Both the position numbers and the translations under genes were made by a program. Positions 46,511 to 57,845 of a DNA stretch of 64,000 bases are shown in pieces. The stretch's first letter is position 1, and each line of letters opens with the position of its first letter. Where the stretch lies: assembly GCA_035610365.1 (NCBI GenBank), contig CM069432.1:13764001-13828000 (forward strand), read 5' to 3'. Below the pieces are notes generated by a model. It saw nothing but the letters and a program-made list of their open reading frames with translations. It did not search any database and was not told the origin of the DNA. The stretch comes from Aquatica leii (taxonomy: Eukaryota > Arthropoda > Insecta > Coleoptera > Lampyridae).

Positions 46511-47676
46511 TGTACATCAAAGAACAAAGAAAATAGCATACACTTATCTTGACACATATTTATTCTAAGCACTTCAAAAAATGAATTAATTGGCTGTATA
46601 TCGTATATACCAACTTGAAAGTATCAAACTCTACAAATTTGTTTAATGCAATTTAAAAGAACATAAACTTTTATTAGGATAAATTTATTGGTTGCGCTTA
46701 TATGCATTCATAGGTGTGGATAAAGAACATCAAAGGCGACGTTGGTTTCAAGAGCCTTTGACATTTGTTAGATATTTAACGTTACTCTTTTGAAGTATGT
46801 TAACAAACGACGTAGTTATGTATTTAGACGACATTCACATTACAATTATTTTTATTGAACGAAATTTGTTTGCAATTCAAGTTTATAAGACTGGATAAAT
46901 TTTATTTGTTATAAGAAAAAAAATAACGTCTTTTAGAAATATTGTTAAATATGAAAGAATCCCCGCGCATTGCCATCAATTACTTTGTTTTATTTTATAT
47001 GCTTAAAAATACATTTTAATTTATAATAAAAAAATTTATTTTGTACATTGTAATCAAAATTCAATTATTACAAATACGGTATGTGCGTAAAGTAACTTTT
47101 AACAAATTCATTAAGAACTTTAGCGCTGGGTTATTGTTGGAAACGAAGCAATTCTTTAAAATCTCTAATAAGATGCTTGTGCAAAATACGTACAACATTA
47201 TCCTGTTTTAGAAAGTTGAATACAACTTTTAAAAGAGAAAGAAGACTTTTACAACTTTTGCAAACTAATATTTCTGGGAGTAAGTACATGCACAATTGTA
47301 TAAGTTTAAGTAATTTACTAAAGCTGTCACGATATACTTAAAGTCGTAGCATTGCACGTTTTCTGTTTTATATTATATTTTTAAAGATTAGCGTCGGGTT
47401 TTTTTAGTTTTTTTTTGCGTATACGAAAAGATTTATACTTTAATTTTAACAAAACCTAAAAGTTTCTGTTTTTATGCTAAAGTTTGTAAAGCACTTTACT
47501 AAACAAGTTAAAAGCACATAAAAACATACTTTTTTTAATATGTGACTAAAATAAAAACGTATTTGCAGCAACTAATATAATTTTTAGTAAACATTAAACA
47601 CGTACTTAAAGATACTTCGTGTGAATATTCTTTATAGCTATTAAAAGATAATATTTTCATAATTCTGTGTAAAACA
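46511..47676. other. No gene recognised
   Basis: AT-rich DNA between copy B and the G3 retrotransposon. Short frames only. Confidence 0.45.
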
Positions 47677-48106
47677 TGTTAAATAAATATAAGTTGACAG
47701 CCATGATTAATAATGAAACGTTCAGCTTCGAGAGCATTCACGAAGGTACTGTCCACGTCTAAAACGAAATAATATAGAAGGTTCTCGACAGATGGCCAAA
47801 TTATATAAAAGCGACACAAATGAATCATATGGCAGTTATTCCAGTAATTCGAAGACGACAGTGTTAAGAAGATTATTCAAGTTTAAATAAATAAGTGATT
47901 AACGCAAGTGTTCGAGATAAATATAACAAGTATAACCTTGTACGTGACTTTAAAGTAAACAATAAGTGTTAAACTAAAGTTATCCGCGGCCTTCGTCTTT
48001 CTGTGATAGTTCTATATATAAATTAGTGTTTTTATTAAATATGTTAGTAATAAAAGTGTACATAGTTTTAGTAAAAATAAATTAGTTAGTAATAAATATC
48101 GTTACA
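47677..48106 (+). repeat. Candidate 5' LTR of G3
   Basis: It ends TCGTTACA at 48106 immediately before a primer-binding-like sequence. It contains a TATA box (ATTATATAAAAGCG at about 47801) and AATAAA at about 47886. The left limit is uncertain and there is no second LTR to confirm it. Confidence 0.5.
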
Positions 48107-48124
48107 GTGGCGTCAGTGCGAGGT
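48107..48124 (+). promoter_or_regulatory. Candidate tRNA primer-binding site of G3
   Basis: GTGGCGTCAGTGCGAGG follows the CA of the LTR. A TGG start would pair with the CCA tail of a tRNA, the usual minus-strand primer. I could not tell which tRNA. Position is the main support. Confidence 0.5.
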
Positions 48125-48402
48125 ATCGAATAGAATTGTGTAAATAAATAAATTTTTCGCGATTTCAGTATAAATATCATTAAGTAATCTAATATCGCTC
48201 CCGTAATAAAAACATTGATTGCGTAAATAATTAAACTTCAGTTTGCAATTCGCGTGTTGTTTATAGCGTGTAATTCTAGCTGTTTCAGTTTGTTAAAGTA
48301 GGGTATTTAAACTTTTTATTCGTGTTATATACATAATTTATGCCGGTGACGCGTTTGCAAGCAGTTAAAATGTATTAAAAAATATTTGAAATTCTCGAAT
48401 AG

Positions 48403-48640
48403 ATGAATAAAAATATGGAAGAAAATAATAGAAAAATGGGCAAAAATTCTCAAAAAATTAAAGAAAAACTACCAAAAAATTCTTAGAAAATGGAAGAAAA
48501 TTCCAGAGAAATGGAAAAAAAGTTTTACGGAAATTCTCAGAAAATGTAAGAAAAACTATTCGAGCATTCTCAGAAAATGGAAAAAAATTTCAGAAAAATT
48601 GAAGAAAAGTTTACGAAACTTCTCAGAAAATGGAAGAAAA
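48403..48640 (+). repeat. Degenerate tandem repeat in the G3 gag leader
   Basis: Units of about 50 bp carrying variants of TTCTCAGAAAATGGAAGAAA recur at least five times. In one frame they encode Glu/Lys-rich peptide around SEKMEEK. An expansion inside the gag N-terminal coiled-coil region would explain it. Confidence 0.75.
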
Positions 48641-48847
48641 ACTGTCTGAGTTTAAAAGAAGAAATACGAACGAGCATAAAAAATCAAATCAAAATTGTTT
48701 AAGAGGAAACTCAAGCAGGCATGTTAAATCTAAGAGAAGAAATATGCAAAGTTCTGGAAAACGGAAAACAATCTTTGAATGAGAAAATAGAAGCACGAGA
48801 AGACAGAATGAAACTGCTTGAATAAATAATATAATGTAACATATCGA

Positions 48848-49540
48848 ATGAATTGTCACGGCGAAGGAAACGTCACGAGTATAGATTTAATAATGGACCA
48901 TAGAGAAGAAACCACTTACAAGTTTAAAATCGTACTTCCAAATTTTAATGGTAAAGTTCCATCGTCAACCTACTACAAGCAGTTTGAAGCCGCAGTTACA
49001 GCCAATGGTTGGAGCAACAAGCAGAAAGCGACGTTTTTAATAGTGTCCTTAAGTGGAGAAGCTCTTGGAATCTTGCAAACTGTTCCTGACCACTTACAAG
49101 AAAATTACGAACTTTTAATTTCACGTTTAGAAATGAGATATTGAGATGCTCATCCTCAACATGTGTATCAAGCTCAAATTAAAAGTCGGGTACAGGAAGC
49201 TGTCAAAAGTCTTCAAAAGTTTAAAGCTGCCATCGCCAGATTAACACTACAGCACCAGATACCTTCTTGAAACAGTTAGCTATTCAAACCTTTGTAGACT
49301 CTCCGGTTAGCTTGTCCCAAAACATTGTACAACGCTTTAGTGCATGCCTTGGAGTTTGAAGCAGCAAAACAGGTGTTACACCGAGGCAGCTATAAACTTC
49401 GTTGTGCTGCAGAAATACCTTTGCACACAGAAGAAAGTATTGAAGAAACAGTGCGACGTGTATATCGGAAACGAGTAGCTCGAGGAAGAGAACTGACGTG
49501 CTGGAACGCGGTACTAAGCTTCGAAGAAAACTAGAAGAAC
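48848..49540 (+). pseudogene. G3 gag
   Basis: The frame 48848-49144 contains YKFKIVLPNFNGKVPSSTYY, KQFEAAVTANGWSNKQKATF, LIVSLSGEALGILQTVPDHL and LISRLEMRY, the typical capsid-domain pattern of Ty3/gypsy gag (F...W...K...L...L.G.A...L). Further parts at about 49150-49250 (YQAQIKSRVQEAVKSLQKFK) and 49325-49534 (LVHALEFEAAKQV) lie in other frames. No intact CCHC knuckle was seen. Gag forms the particle in which reverse transcription occurs. Stops and frameshifts disrupt it. Confidence 0.8.
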
Positions 49541-49559
49541 GTCCGGAAAATTAGAACGG

Positions 49560-52530
49560 GTCGACGAAATGGGGCGAAAGTCGACCTCAACGAGCCATGC
49601 CCCGGAGATTACCTTTCAAATAGCATCGCCTAGGCATAGCAGTTATTTCGATGGCAAGATCAATGGAAGAAGTACCTTACGGACAAGTAAAAGTAACCAT
49701 TGGTTTGGGAAAGTACTCTACTCGACCATTAAGTACTGGTAGCCGACATCGCAAGAATTTGTCTTGGGAATGGACGTGATTAAAAAGCATGGGTTCTATT
49801 TGGATATGAAAAACGATGTCCTGAAGACCGACAATGAAGAATTTTTTTTTCATTTGTGCGAGTCTTATTGAGTGAAGACGCGACTCTGCCTGCGAGGACT
49901 GAAAGTGTGGTGATGGCACACCTGGATGGAAATCTCTGAGAAGGTTACATTCGCGCGATTGATCCAATGGAGAGCGACTTAGTTGAAAAGGGACTACTGG
50001 TTGACAGAACTTTAGTACGAGTGAAAAACACGATACCGGTAAGGATCTTAAATATCAATATCCTATAACGTTGAAACGTGGTAGGCCAATGCACGCCTGT
50101 ATCTCAAATTGCAAGATGCGTAAAATCTAACAAAAAAACGTCGCTGAAAAAGTGCTTACAACAACTATGGACATTCTTACCTCCAAATGCCAAAACCTCA
50201 GCCAAGACCAGCTGGCTAAAGTTAAAGTGTTGATCCAGCAGTATCAAGTTGTGTTCGCGGTGGAGAGTGTTTCCAAAGGAAGAACTAACGCAGTAGTAAA
50301 TAAAATTAATACCGGAGACGCTCGGCCGATACGACAACATCCACGCAAACTTTCTTTGGCGAAAAGAGAAGAAGCCGAACAAATAATTACGGATATGGAA
50401 AGAGAAGGCGTGATTGAACCTTCAAGTAACCCATGGGTATCCCCCAGGATACTCGTAAAGAAGAAGGATGGACCAACGAGGTTTTGCGTAGACTACAGAC
50501 AGCTAAACGACGTGATCAAAAATGACAAATAATTTTTACCCAGAATTGACGATACGTTAGACGCCCTGTCAGGATCCCAGTGGTTTTCTACGTTAGATTT
50601 AAAGATTGATTACTGGCAGGTAGAATTGGAACCCAAAGATCGTGAAAAAACGATTACGATTGGAACTGGTTTGTGGCAGTTCACTGTGATGCCTTTCGAC
50701 CTTTGTAACGCTCCTACGACGTTCGAGCGATTGATGGAGACCATCTTGCGCGGATTGCTTGGAAGACGTGCTTGGTTTACCTGACAACGTGATCGTGGTT
50801 GGAAGGTCGTTTGGAGAACACTTGAACAACTTGAAAGAAGTGCTCCACCGACTACGTGGGGCTAATCTCAAACTGAACTCAAAGAAGTGCCACGTAATTA
50901 AGAAGGAAGTGCAATACCTTGGCTATATTGTATCTAGAATTGGAGTAAAAGTTGACCCAGACAAAATCCGTGTAGTACAAGCATGACTAAGACTAATCGA
51001 CAAACGTCAAGTCCAAAGTTTCTTTGGGTTATGCACCTTTTATAGACGATTTGTACCCGGATTTGCCAATATTGCCAAACCTTTAACAAAATTGACCGAA
51101 GAGCATAATTTAGATGGAATGAAGACTGCGAAAATGCTTTCCATCAATTAAAACAGGCCTTAGCCACTTCGCCGATTTCGAGTTATCCAAGAGAAGTTGG
51201 AAAATTTGTTTTGGATACCGACGCAAGCAATCTGGATATAGGCGCGGTCCTTTCGAAAGTTTAAGATGGACAAGAAAAAGTTATCGCGTATTTCAGCAAA
51301 TTTTTGTCCAGGCCAGAAAGGAATGATTGCGTGACTAAGAGGGAGCTGTTAGCAGTCGTCAAGTCCATAGAACATTTCTACAAATATTTGTATGGACAAA
51401 ATTTTTTATTGAGGACTGACCACGCCGCTTTAAAATAGCTATTGCAGTTCCGTAACGTTAAAGGACAAGTAACAAAATGGATCGAGAGATTGCAAAAGTT
51501 TGACTATGACACAGAACACCTTGCCAGAAACAGTCATCGGAAAGCTGATGCTTTGTCCAGAAGACCATGTCCGGCGGATTGTAGCCATTGTTCGCGACTT
51601 AAAAAAAAAGTCGAATGCCTCCGAAGAACTGCTATGGTTGATGATGAGTGGGAACCTGAGCAGTTACGTCGCAAACAAGAAAACAATTCTGAAATAAGGC
51701 TACTCCTGAACTAGAAAGAAAACAGCCGACGACCAACCTGGGAAGAAGTGAGTGCTTTGGACAGAAACATCAAAGCGTACTGGGCGCAGTAGGATTCTTT
51801 GATAGTAGAAGATGGTCTTCTTAACCGATCCCTAGAAAGTGTCAAGGGAACAAGAAACAGACTACAGTTGGTAGTGCCAAAGAGCCAGGTGCCAGAAGTA
51901 TTGAAGCATCTCCACATTAGGAGGACACTTTGGCATTAAGAAAACATTGGGGAAAGTTCGAAAACGATTGTACTGGATGAACTGCAAAGAGGACGTCATA
52001 AAATGGTGCTATAAGTGCACGGTTTGCGCATCAGGAAATGGTCCAGCGAGAAAGCGCAAAGCAACCATGAAGCAATACAACGTAGGAAGCCCTTTCAAAA
52101 GATTAGCGTTTGACATTGCATAGCCGTTCCCAGAATCCGATTCGGGAGATAAATACAACCTGGTGGCGATGGATTATTTCGCGAAATGGGCGGAGGTTTA
52201 CGCCATACTCAATCCAAAAGCAATTTTTTTGCCGGTTTGGAGTTTTGTTGGAATTACACTCCTATCAAGGTTGCAACTTTGAGTTTGGGCTGTTTCAAGA
52301 AGTTTGCCGACTGTTGAGAATTACGAAAACGACGCCACTTCATCCTCAATCTGATGGCATGGTGGAGCGGATGAATCAAACAATAGATAAATACTTGGCC
52401 AAAGTAGTGTGACGAAAACCAAAGAGATTAGGATTAGTACTTGCACCTTTTTCTAATGGCGTACCGATCATCCGTTCACGAAAGCACAGGCCAAACACCA
52501 TTCTGTCTGATGATCTTTAAAAAATACCAA
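49560..52530 (+). pseudogene. G3 pol: protease, RT, RNase H, integrase
   Basis: The protease end reads FVLGMDVIKKHGFYLDMKND near 49755-49815. The RT (from about 50150) reads [40 protein letters not shown] and STLDLKIDYWQVELE. The catalytic YLDD is damaged near 50775: a base is missing and the last Asp codon reads AAC. RNase H shows FVLDTDASNLDIGAVLS, RELLAVVKSIEHFYKYLYGQ and LRTDHAALK near 51200-51440. Integrase pieces follow, including a zinc-binding-like RLYWMNCKEDVIKWCYKCT region near 51960-52030 and HPQSDGMVERMNQTI near 52330-52385, which carries the catalytic Glu. Stops recur throughout. The order protease-RT-RNase H-integrase identifies the Ty3/gypsy class. Confidence 0.88.
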
Positions 52531-53065
52531 AATCTTTTCCAATTACCCTAACTGACTCTACATGATCAAAAATTAAAACTCTGACATTAACCATTTAATA
52601 AAAGAAAAATTTTAAAAACGGATTTACAACTGTAGCAACGACTCTTATACTAATAAATTTTTTACAATATTTTTAAAGACACATGTCTACATACCAGATA
52701 AGAAAACAAAACTCGAACAATAGAATTAGTTATATTTGCAGAATCTGTTGCAATAAACAAATGAAAATATCAAAGAATGCAGAAAAATATGTTGATACTG
52801 TCGGATTCCTAAAAAGCATTATAGAAGACGACTGATTTTTGCTAATTTTCCAAAAAATTAACAATCTTAAAAAGGAATTAGATTAAGATTTCTGTAATTT
52901 TTTGGCGTTTTATACTACCAATTAGTGCAAATAGCTATAAAGGCTGAAAACGTAGTTGATTTTACATCCTTGTAATTCAAATTAGTTTTGAATAAAACTA
53001 CGGGATAAAACCATATCATAAAAAACATTGGTGGTAAAGCAATGTCAATGTAATTGTACAAATGC

Positions 53066-53120
53066 CACCAACGTAAACTACTTGACGGTCGTTTTGCCTT
53101 TTTGGATCGCATCAGCAGTA
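53066..53120 (-). ncRNA. Degenerate hammerhead motif, inverted copy
   Basis: The minus strand repeats the candidate at 53335-53400 but with CTGATGC in place of CTGATGA (53109-53115), CAAAAC in place of GAAAC, and CGACCGTC in place of CGGCCGTC. The core changes should abolish cleavage. It supports common ancestry of the two arms. Confidence 0.55.
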
Positions 53121-53334
53121 TTCACAAAATTTCATCGATAAAAATTTATGCCTTTATATTCATAAACGATGGGGATACCATCAACGTTTGACAGTGCCAT
53201 CTTACACTATTTCTTTAAAACTATGTAAAATATCGCCTTTATAACTGTTTACATTTAGTTTGCTAATAGTTATACTAATTGTATATCAACATTACGCTAT
53301 TAGGTTGTTAGTGCAATTGTGGGAATAGATAAGA

Positions 53335-53400
53335 GCGTGTCTGCTAGTGCTGATGAGCCCCAAAAGGTTGAAACGGCCGTCCAGTGGTTCACTCTGGTGT
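53335..53400 (+). ncRNA. Hammerhead ribozyme candidate
   Basis: The conserved core CTGATGA is at 53350-53356, a stem II region GCCCCAAAAGGTT is at 53357-53369, GAAAC is at 53370-53374, then GGCC, then GTC at 53379-53381, the expected cleavage triplet. The short self-complementary CGGCCG as stem III is the form seen in satellite- and retroelement-encoded type I hammerheads. Bases CTAGTG before the core and CAGTGG after the cleavage site can form most of stem I. Stem II has a mismatch and a wobble pair, so activity may be weak. Core and spacing are seen directly; self-cleavage is inference. Confidence 0.7.
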
Positions 53401-53522
53401 AATTTGAACAATTTTATAGACATTGCTTTACCCCCAATGTCTTTTACGTTGTGGTTTTATTTAATTGTGTGGGTATAATATCAACTTATAACGTTCTCCG
53501 CGTTTGTGGCTATTTACATATA

Positions 53523-55392
53523 CATTGTGTTCCACGCTAGGGTACCCCATGGGATTTAACATGGGAAAATTAAAATTATTTTTGTCCTGCTTCTCAAATT
53601 AAAAAATCGCAAAAATTTTGACGCAGATTTAAAGTGGCACTTCAAACGTTTCTAAAAACAATTTTTTGATTATAATTTGATAATTAATAAATTTGAAATT
53701 CGAAATTTTGAAGGTTTTTCGCGCATGCGATTCAGATCGGCTATTTTCGGTTTTTAAAGTATTATGGATGCTAAAATTAAATTGTAGCCCGTCAAATCAA
53801 CATTTTGCAACTTTATTTTTGAGGAAATGAAAATTTGAAGAACAAAGACTAGAAAAATTACATTTGAAAATTTTCTGTAGGCTAAAAAAATCAAACTGCG
53901 CCCGCATTTGCGTGCTAATAAACCAGCTTATGATTCCAAAATGTAATAAACTTGAATTATGTTCAAATAAATAGGTATTAAAAATTAAGGTAGCATTGAT
54001 TTGTTATAAAACATTTGAAGTGTTGACAGTTTTGATAAAATTGTTTTACAAGCTTCGAAAATGAATGTAGAAGAAAAAATTCTTGTGGTAAAACAATATT
54101 TTCGAGGTGTTTCAAAATTCCAAATTTGAGAAGACTTTGCTGGATTTTTCGCAGATAGACCAATACCTTCTTTAAAGAGTATCAAAAAAACGATACAATT
54201 ATTTGAAACCACTGGTTCCGTAAATCTACCATTTAAATGTCAGCGTCCATCACCCTTACACGATCATAATGACAACCCTCAGAAGATGGCAGTTCTTGCA
54301 GCTGTAGACCAAGATCCTGATGTTAGTTTGCGAGAAATTGAAATTAATGTAGGTGTTCATCGGTCGTCAGCATTCAGGTACCTCAAACAGGAGGGCTTTA
54401 AAAGTTACCGTTGGCAATGCCATCAAGAATTATTACTACACGATTATTATGCTCGTATGAGATTTTGTGAAATAATCACCGAAATGAACAATACCAATCG
54501 CGATTTTGTAAAAAACATTTGTTTTTCGGATGAATGTTCATTTGAACTTGATGAAAGACCAAATCGACAAAATAATCGTACCTGGTCTTTCGAGCAATGG
54601 CGACAAACTGACAATGCTTGAATGGGCTTGCTGGGAAGTCATGTTATTGGTTCTTTTTTCATTTAAGATACACTTATTTCCATAAAATATCATTACCTTC
54701 TACTAGAAGAAGTGTTTCCACAACTAAATGATGTTGCGGGTGAAAATCACCAAGTTTGTTTTATGCAGGATGGTGCTCCAGCCCATACTGCTAGACTAAA
54801 CACTGGGCTTCTAAATGAAGCATTTCCAAATTAATGGATAGGCAAGAATGGTCCCATTACATGGCCTGCTAGGTCACCTGATTTAAACCCGTGCGATTTT
54901 TTTTGTGTAGTTACATAAAAGAAAAATTATTCAAAGGAGGAAAACGGTATGAAAATAGGGACGAACTAAAAGATGAAATTCAAGTGATATGCCGAGCTAT
55001 TACCCGAAACACGAAAGACATTTGTTGAACGGCTAACTTATTGTACAGTTCAAGTCTTTGTTCTTCAAATTTCCATTTCCTCAAAAATAAAGTTGCATAA
55101 TGTTGATTTGACGGGCTACAATTTAATTTTAGCATCCATATTACTTTAAAAACCGAAGATAGCCGATCTGAATCGCATGCGCGAAAAACGTTCAAAATTA
55201 CGAATTTCAAATGCCTGTAATGAATTTATTAATCATCAAATTATAATCAAAAAATTGTTTTTAGAAACGTTTTAAGTGCCACTTTAAATCTGCGTCAAAA
55301 TTTTTGCGATTTTTTAATTTGGGAAGCAGGAAAAAAAAATTCAATTTTCCCATGTTAAATTCCATGGGGTACCCATAGCGTGGGACACAAGG
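53523..55392 (+). mobile_element. Tc1/mariner element, DD41D type, with about 330-bp TIRs
   Basis: The terminal inverted repeats are 53523-53850 and 55053-55392, matching nearly throughout and ending CATTGTGTTCCACGC and CCTTGTGTCCCACGC. TA lies outside both ends (53521-53522 and 55393-55394). One transposase pseudogene fills the interior. Complete ends and target duplication give an element of 1,870 bp. Long TIRs are uncommon for the superfamily. Confidence 0.9.
54061..55030 (+). pseudogene. Mariner-type transposase, DD41D
   Basis: The start is MNVEEKILVVKQYFRGVSKF at 54061, a DUF4817-type helix-turn-helix; an in-frame TGA follows at about 54127. A second helix-turn-helix reads DPDVSLREIEINVGVHRSSA and FRYLKQEGFKSYRWQ. 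The catalytic core has the first Asp in ICFSDECSFELDERP, the second in CFMQDGAPAHTARLN and the third in ARSPDLNPCDFF. I count 41 positions between the last two (one being a stop codon), the spacing of the DD41D group (rosa/VISITOR lineages). After a frame change near 54910, EKLFK- and ENRDELKDEIQV-like sequence ends near 55030. Stops at about 54620, 54665 and 54833 make it inactive. Confidence 0.87.
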
Positions 55393-55628
55393 TATATATA
55401 AACATAGTGACATTTATTATGAGATGGCTCGACACAAATCTTTGTTAATGAGTATTAATTGTCTTCGATTAATAAGACATTGTGGTACAAAAAAGTAATT
55501 AACCAAACAAGTTCATATTTTTTCTTCATTTTCTTAAATTAATATAACCTTACAACTTAGTCTTATAACTTAATTTTAATTGGTGTAGGACGAATTTTTA
55601 TTTCCAGCTAAATTTATAATAAAAAAAG

Positions 55629-55678
55629 GTTGAACGCTTTTACGTTTCGCCAACTTTAATTGGCTTTTTCATCTGTAA
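55629..55678 (-). ncRNA. Hammerhead-like motif at the 3' end of Penelope copy 1
   Basis: The minus strand reads CAGATGA, then stem II GCCAATTAAAGTTGGC, then GAAACG and a small CG...CG hairpin followed by TTC. Penelope-like terminal repeats are known to contain hammerhead motifs. The core here differs from the consensus CTGATGA at one base, so activity is uncertain. Confidence 0.6.
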
Positions 55679-55941
55679 CAATTAAAAACAACAATAATAT
55701 ATGATAAATGTTTACAAAGTATCATCAAGTTACAATAAAATAATAAAAAGTAATTACAAAATTGCAATTTTATATAGAATAGAAATAATTTTTTTATATT
55801 ATAAAATATATTATATTTACTTAAATTAATATAAATAAATAGCAGAAAAATTTTTGTTAAAATAATAAAACAACCCAATTACATTTGGACTAACTACATT
55901 TAATAAGTTAACGCGAAATACTGATATTTAAAAAAAATAGT

Positions 55942-57197
55942 TAAAAAAAAACTAAAAAAACACACTTTTATAAATAACCGAACTAAAAAGAAGAAAATAA
56001 TTTATAATTACAAACAAAATCACTAAATTCAGAGTTAAAAGCGTGGGGTGCATCCGGATACACGGTAGTCTTTCGCGCCAAGTATCTGTTATTTCTTTTT
56101 TTTTATTTTTTGTAATTAATTATATCAATCATTGTTTTAACATGTATTCAGTTCGACTATTGCTGTCAATTTGTCATTTGACTGATATACATAATACTGT
56201 CACTAAACACGACGTTTGAATACATACGTGACGAGATATTCTACAGCTGCACTGTTTTTGTTAAATCTAATAATTTTTTTGTAAAGATCAGAGGTTTTTA
56301 TTTTTTTATATTTTGTGTTCACAGAAATAAATTTATCATTGTTTGTAACAATAGTTTAACGTGTACTTGGCGAGACATTATACAGTGAAACTGTTATTTG
56401 GAGGATTTTTCTATATTTTCATAACTCTCCCCTTATTGATAGCTGCCTTTAGAATAATTGTAACAATGATTATAGATGCACCCCACGCTTTTAACTCTGA
56501 ATTTAGTGATTTTGTTTATAGTTATATATTATTGCTCTGAATTTAATAATTTTGTTTGTAATTATAAATTATTTTCTTTTTTTTAGTTCGGTTATTTATA
56601 AAAGTGTGTTTTTTAGTTTTTTTAAACTATTATTTATTTTCTATTTTTTAGTTCGGGTACCTATAAAAGCGTGTTTTTTCAATTTTCTAAGCTATCAGTT
56701 ATTTTCCGTATTTTAATTCGATTTATCAATAATCAATTTTTGCGGACATGTGATTATGAAATATCTTACGAACTAAAAACGTATTGGAAACAGTAGTTAT
56801 CGACAGTAAGACCTTATTTCTCGGGGAGGGAACCTGAGAAACAGCTATCACATCCAAGGCAGGCAGCGGGCGCGCAAATTACGTGCTCCGACACAAAGTG
56901 GTAATAGTGAAATACACTGGAACGATTTAAACGCGATAGGCTTTGTCGAGATGCACGCCTGCGCAGTTCACGCGCTCTGTCTTTGTCACTCTCATGCAGA
57001 GGATCCCTAAAGAAATCAATTAATCCTGACGATCCTAATTAGGATAATAAAAACTTTTTAATGAATTATTGCATTGTCATCGGTCCGTGAAACGCATGCA
57101 AAGTTTCAAGTTAATCAAACACCTGGAAACCGCTGAAAATTAAGCTAAAAAATTCCGTTACATACATACATACATCCCGAACTAATAAAAGCGTGTT
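55942..57197. mobile_element. Non-autonomous TIR element inserted in Penelope copy 1
   Basis: Copy 2 is continuous where copy 1 carries 1.26 kb. The insert has AACACACTTTTATA near its left end and TAATAAAAGCGTGTT at its right end, an imperfect inverted repeat of about 13 bp, in A-rich DNA that hides any target duplication. An internal foldback pairs 55958-56054 with 56475-56614, sharing GGGGTGCATC against GATGCACCCC. A partial third copy of the end lies near 56640-56680. The right half (56820-57170) is GC-richer, ends in CATACATACATACATC, and contains GTCCGTGAAACGCATGC. No coding frame was found. Confidence 0.7.
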
Positions 57198-57640
57198 AAA
57201 AATGGAAATGCAATTGAGAATAACAAGATATGGGAATCAAGGTAACATAATTTATAGAAAATTAATATTGAATAACTTCAGTAAAGGAAAATAAGTTTGA
57301 TATAAAATGTAAAATATTATAAAAATTTTATTTAAATTATTAGTAAAATTGGGTAGAAAATTTAATATTTTTATTTTTTTTTCTTTCTATTATTATAATA
57401 TAATTAAATAATAAATTGAATTATATTATGTTAGAAAATATGGAACTTAAATTTATTACATCATTACGGAAATTGATTGAATTTATGTTACGTTTAATTT
57501 CAAACATCTCTAAGAAAAGGCGCGTATACAATTTTGGTTCTTTATGTAATATCGTTGGATTGGAGTAATCAAAACTGTGAAAATGATTTAGTGCATGCAC
57601 ACTTAAGGCAGTTTGAATGATGTTTGTGTCGTTAAGGTTA

Positions 57641-57845
57641 TATGTTCTTCGTACTTTCCTCCTTTGTCCATCGTTTTTAATTCCATGTATATTTGGCAGA
57701 AATTAAACATTCTTGTGATGATTGGCCTGATGAAGTTGGCACAATAGCCAACGAAACGTAGCCAGAATTACGTACTGAGTTTTATTTCTGAGTGGTGCCT
57801 ATCCTCCACATCGAAGGATTCTATCATTGTATAGAAACACACCAA
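57641..57845 (+). mobile_element. Small insertion in Penelope copy 1 carrying a hammerhead
   Basis: Copy 1 and copy 2 align on both sides, but copy 1 has about 205 bp of foreign DNA here in place of about 85 bp of coding sequence. The foreign part contains a well-formed hammerhead at 57722-57780. It is probably a terminal fragment of another Penelope-like element. On the minus strand it supplies the unrelated C-terminus (DLVCFYTMIESFDVEDRHHS) of the frame 57768-58676. Confidence 0.65.
57722..57780 (+). ncRNA. Hammerhead ribozyme candidate with consensus core
   Basis: CTGATGA is at 57727-57733. A 6-bp stem II (GTTGGC, loop ACAATA, GCCAAC) lies at 57735-57752, GAAAC at 57753-57757, and stem III pairs CGTA with TACG around GCCAGAAT. 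The cleavage position would follow GTA near 57774. Core bases and stem II are perfect, making this the best-formed of the five candidates. Stem I pairing with the upstream bases is not obvious. Confidence 0.75.

Larger units (their letters stand above)
47677..52560 (+). mobile_element. Ty3/gypsy retrotransposon (G3), one LTR, decayed
   Basis: In order on the plus strand: candidate 5' LTR, primer-binding site, gag, protease, RT, RNase H and integrase. Similarity to pol fades after about 52530, and no 3' LTR was found, so the element is 3'-truncated or the end is unreadable. Multiple frameshifts and stops occur across gag and pol. The left boundary at 47677 is only a guess from a TGTT motif. 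It is a different family from G1 and G2. Confidence 0.85.
52561..53522. repeat. Short inverted repeat carrying hammerhead-like motifs
   Basis: 52998-53120 and 53335-53465 are imperfect reverse complements. Matching blocks include GGTGGTAAAGCAATGTC near 53031 against the complement of GACATTGCTTTACCCCC near 53419. The hammerhead-like motif lies at the inner end of each arm. The DNA at 52561-52990 and between the arms shows nothing recognisable. Confidence 0.7.
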
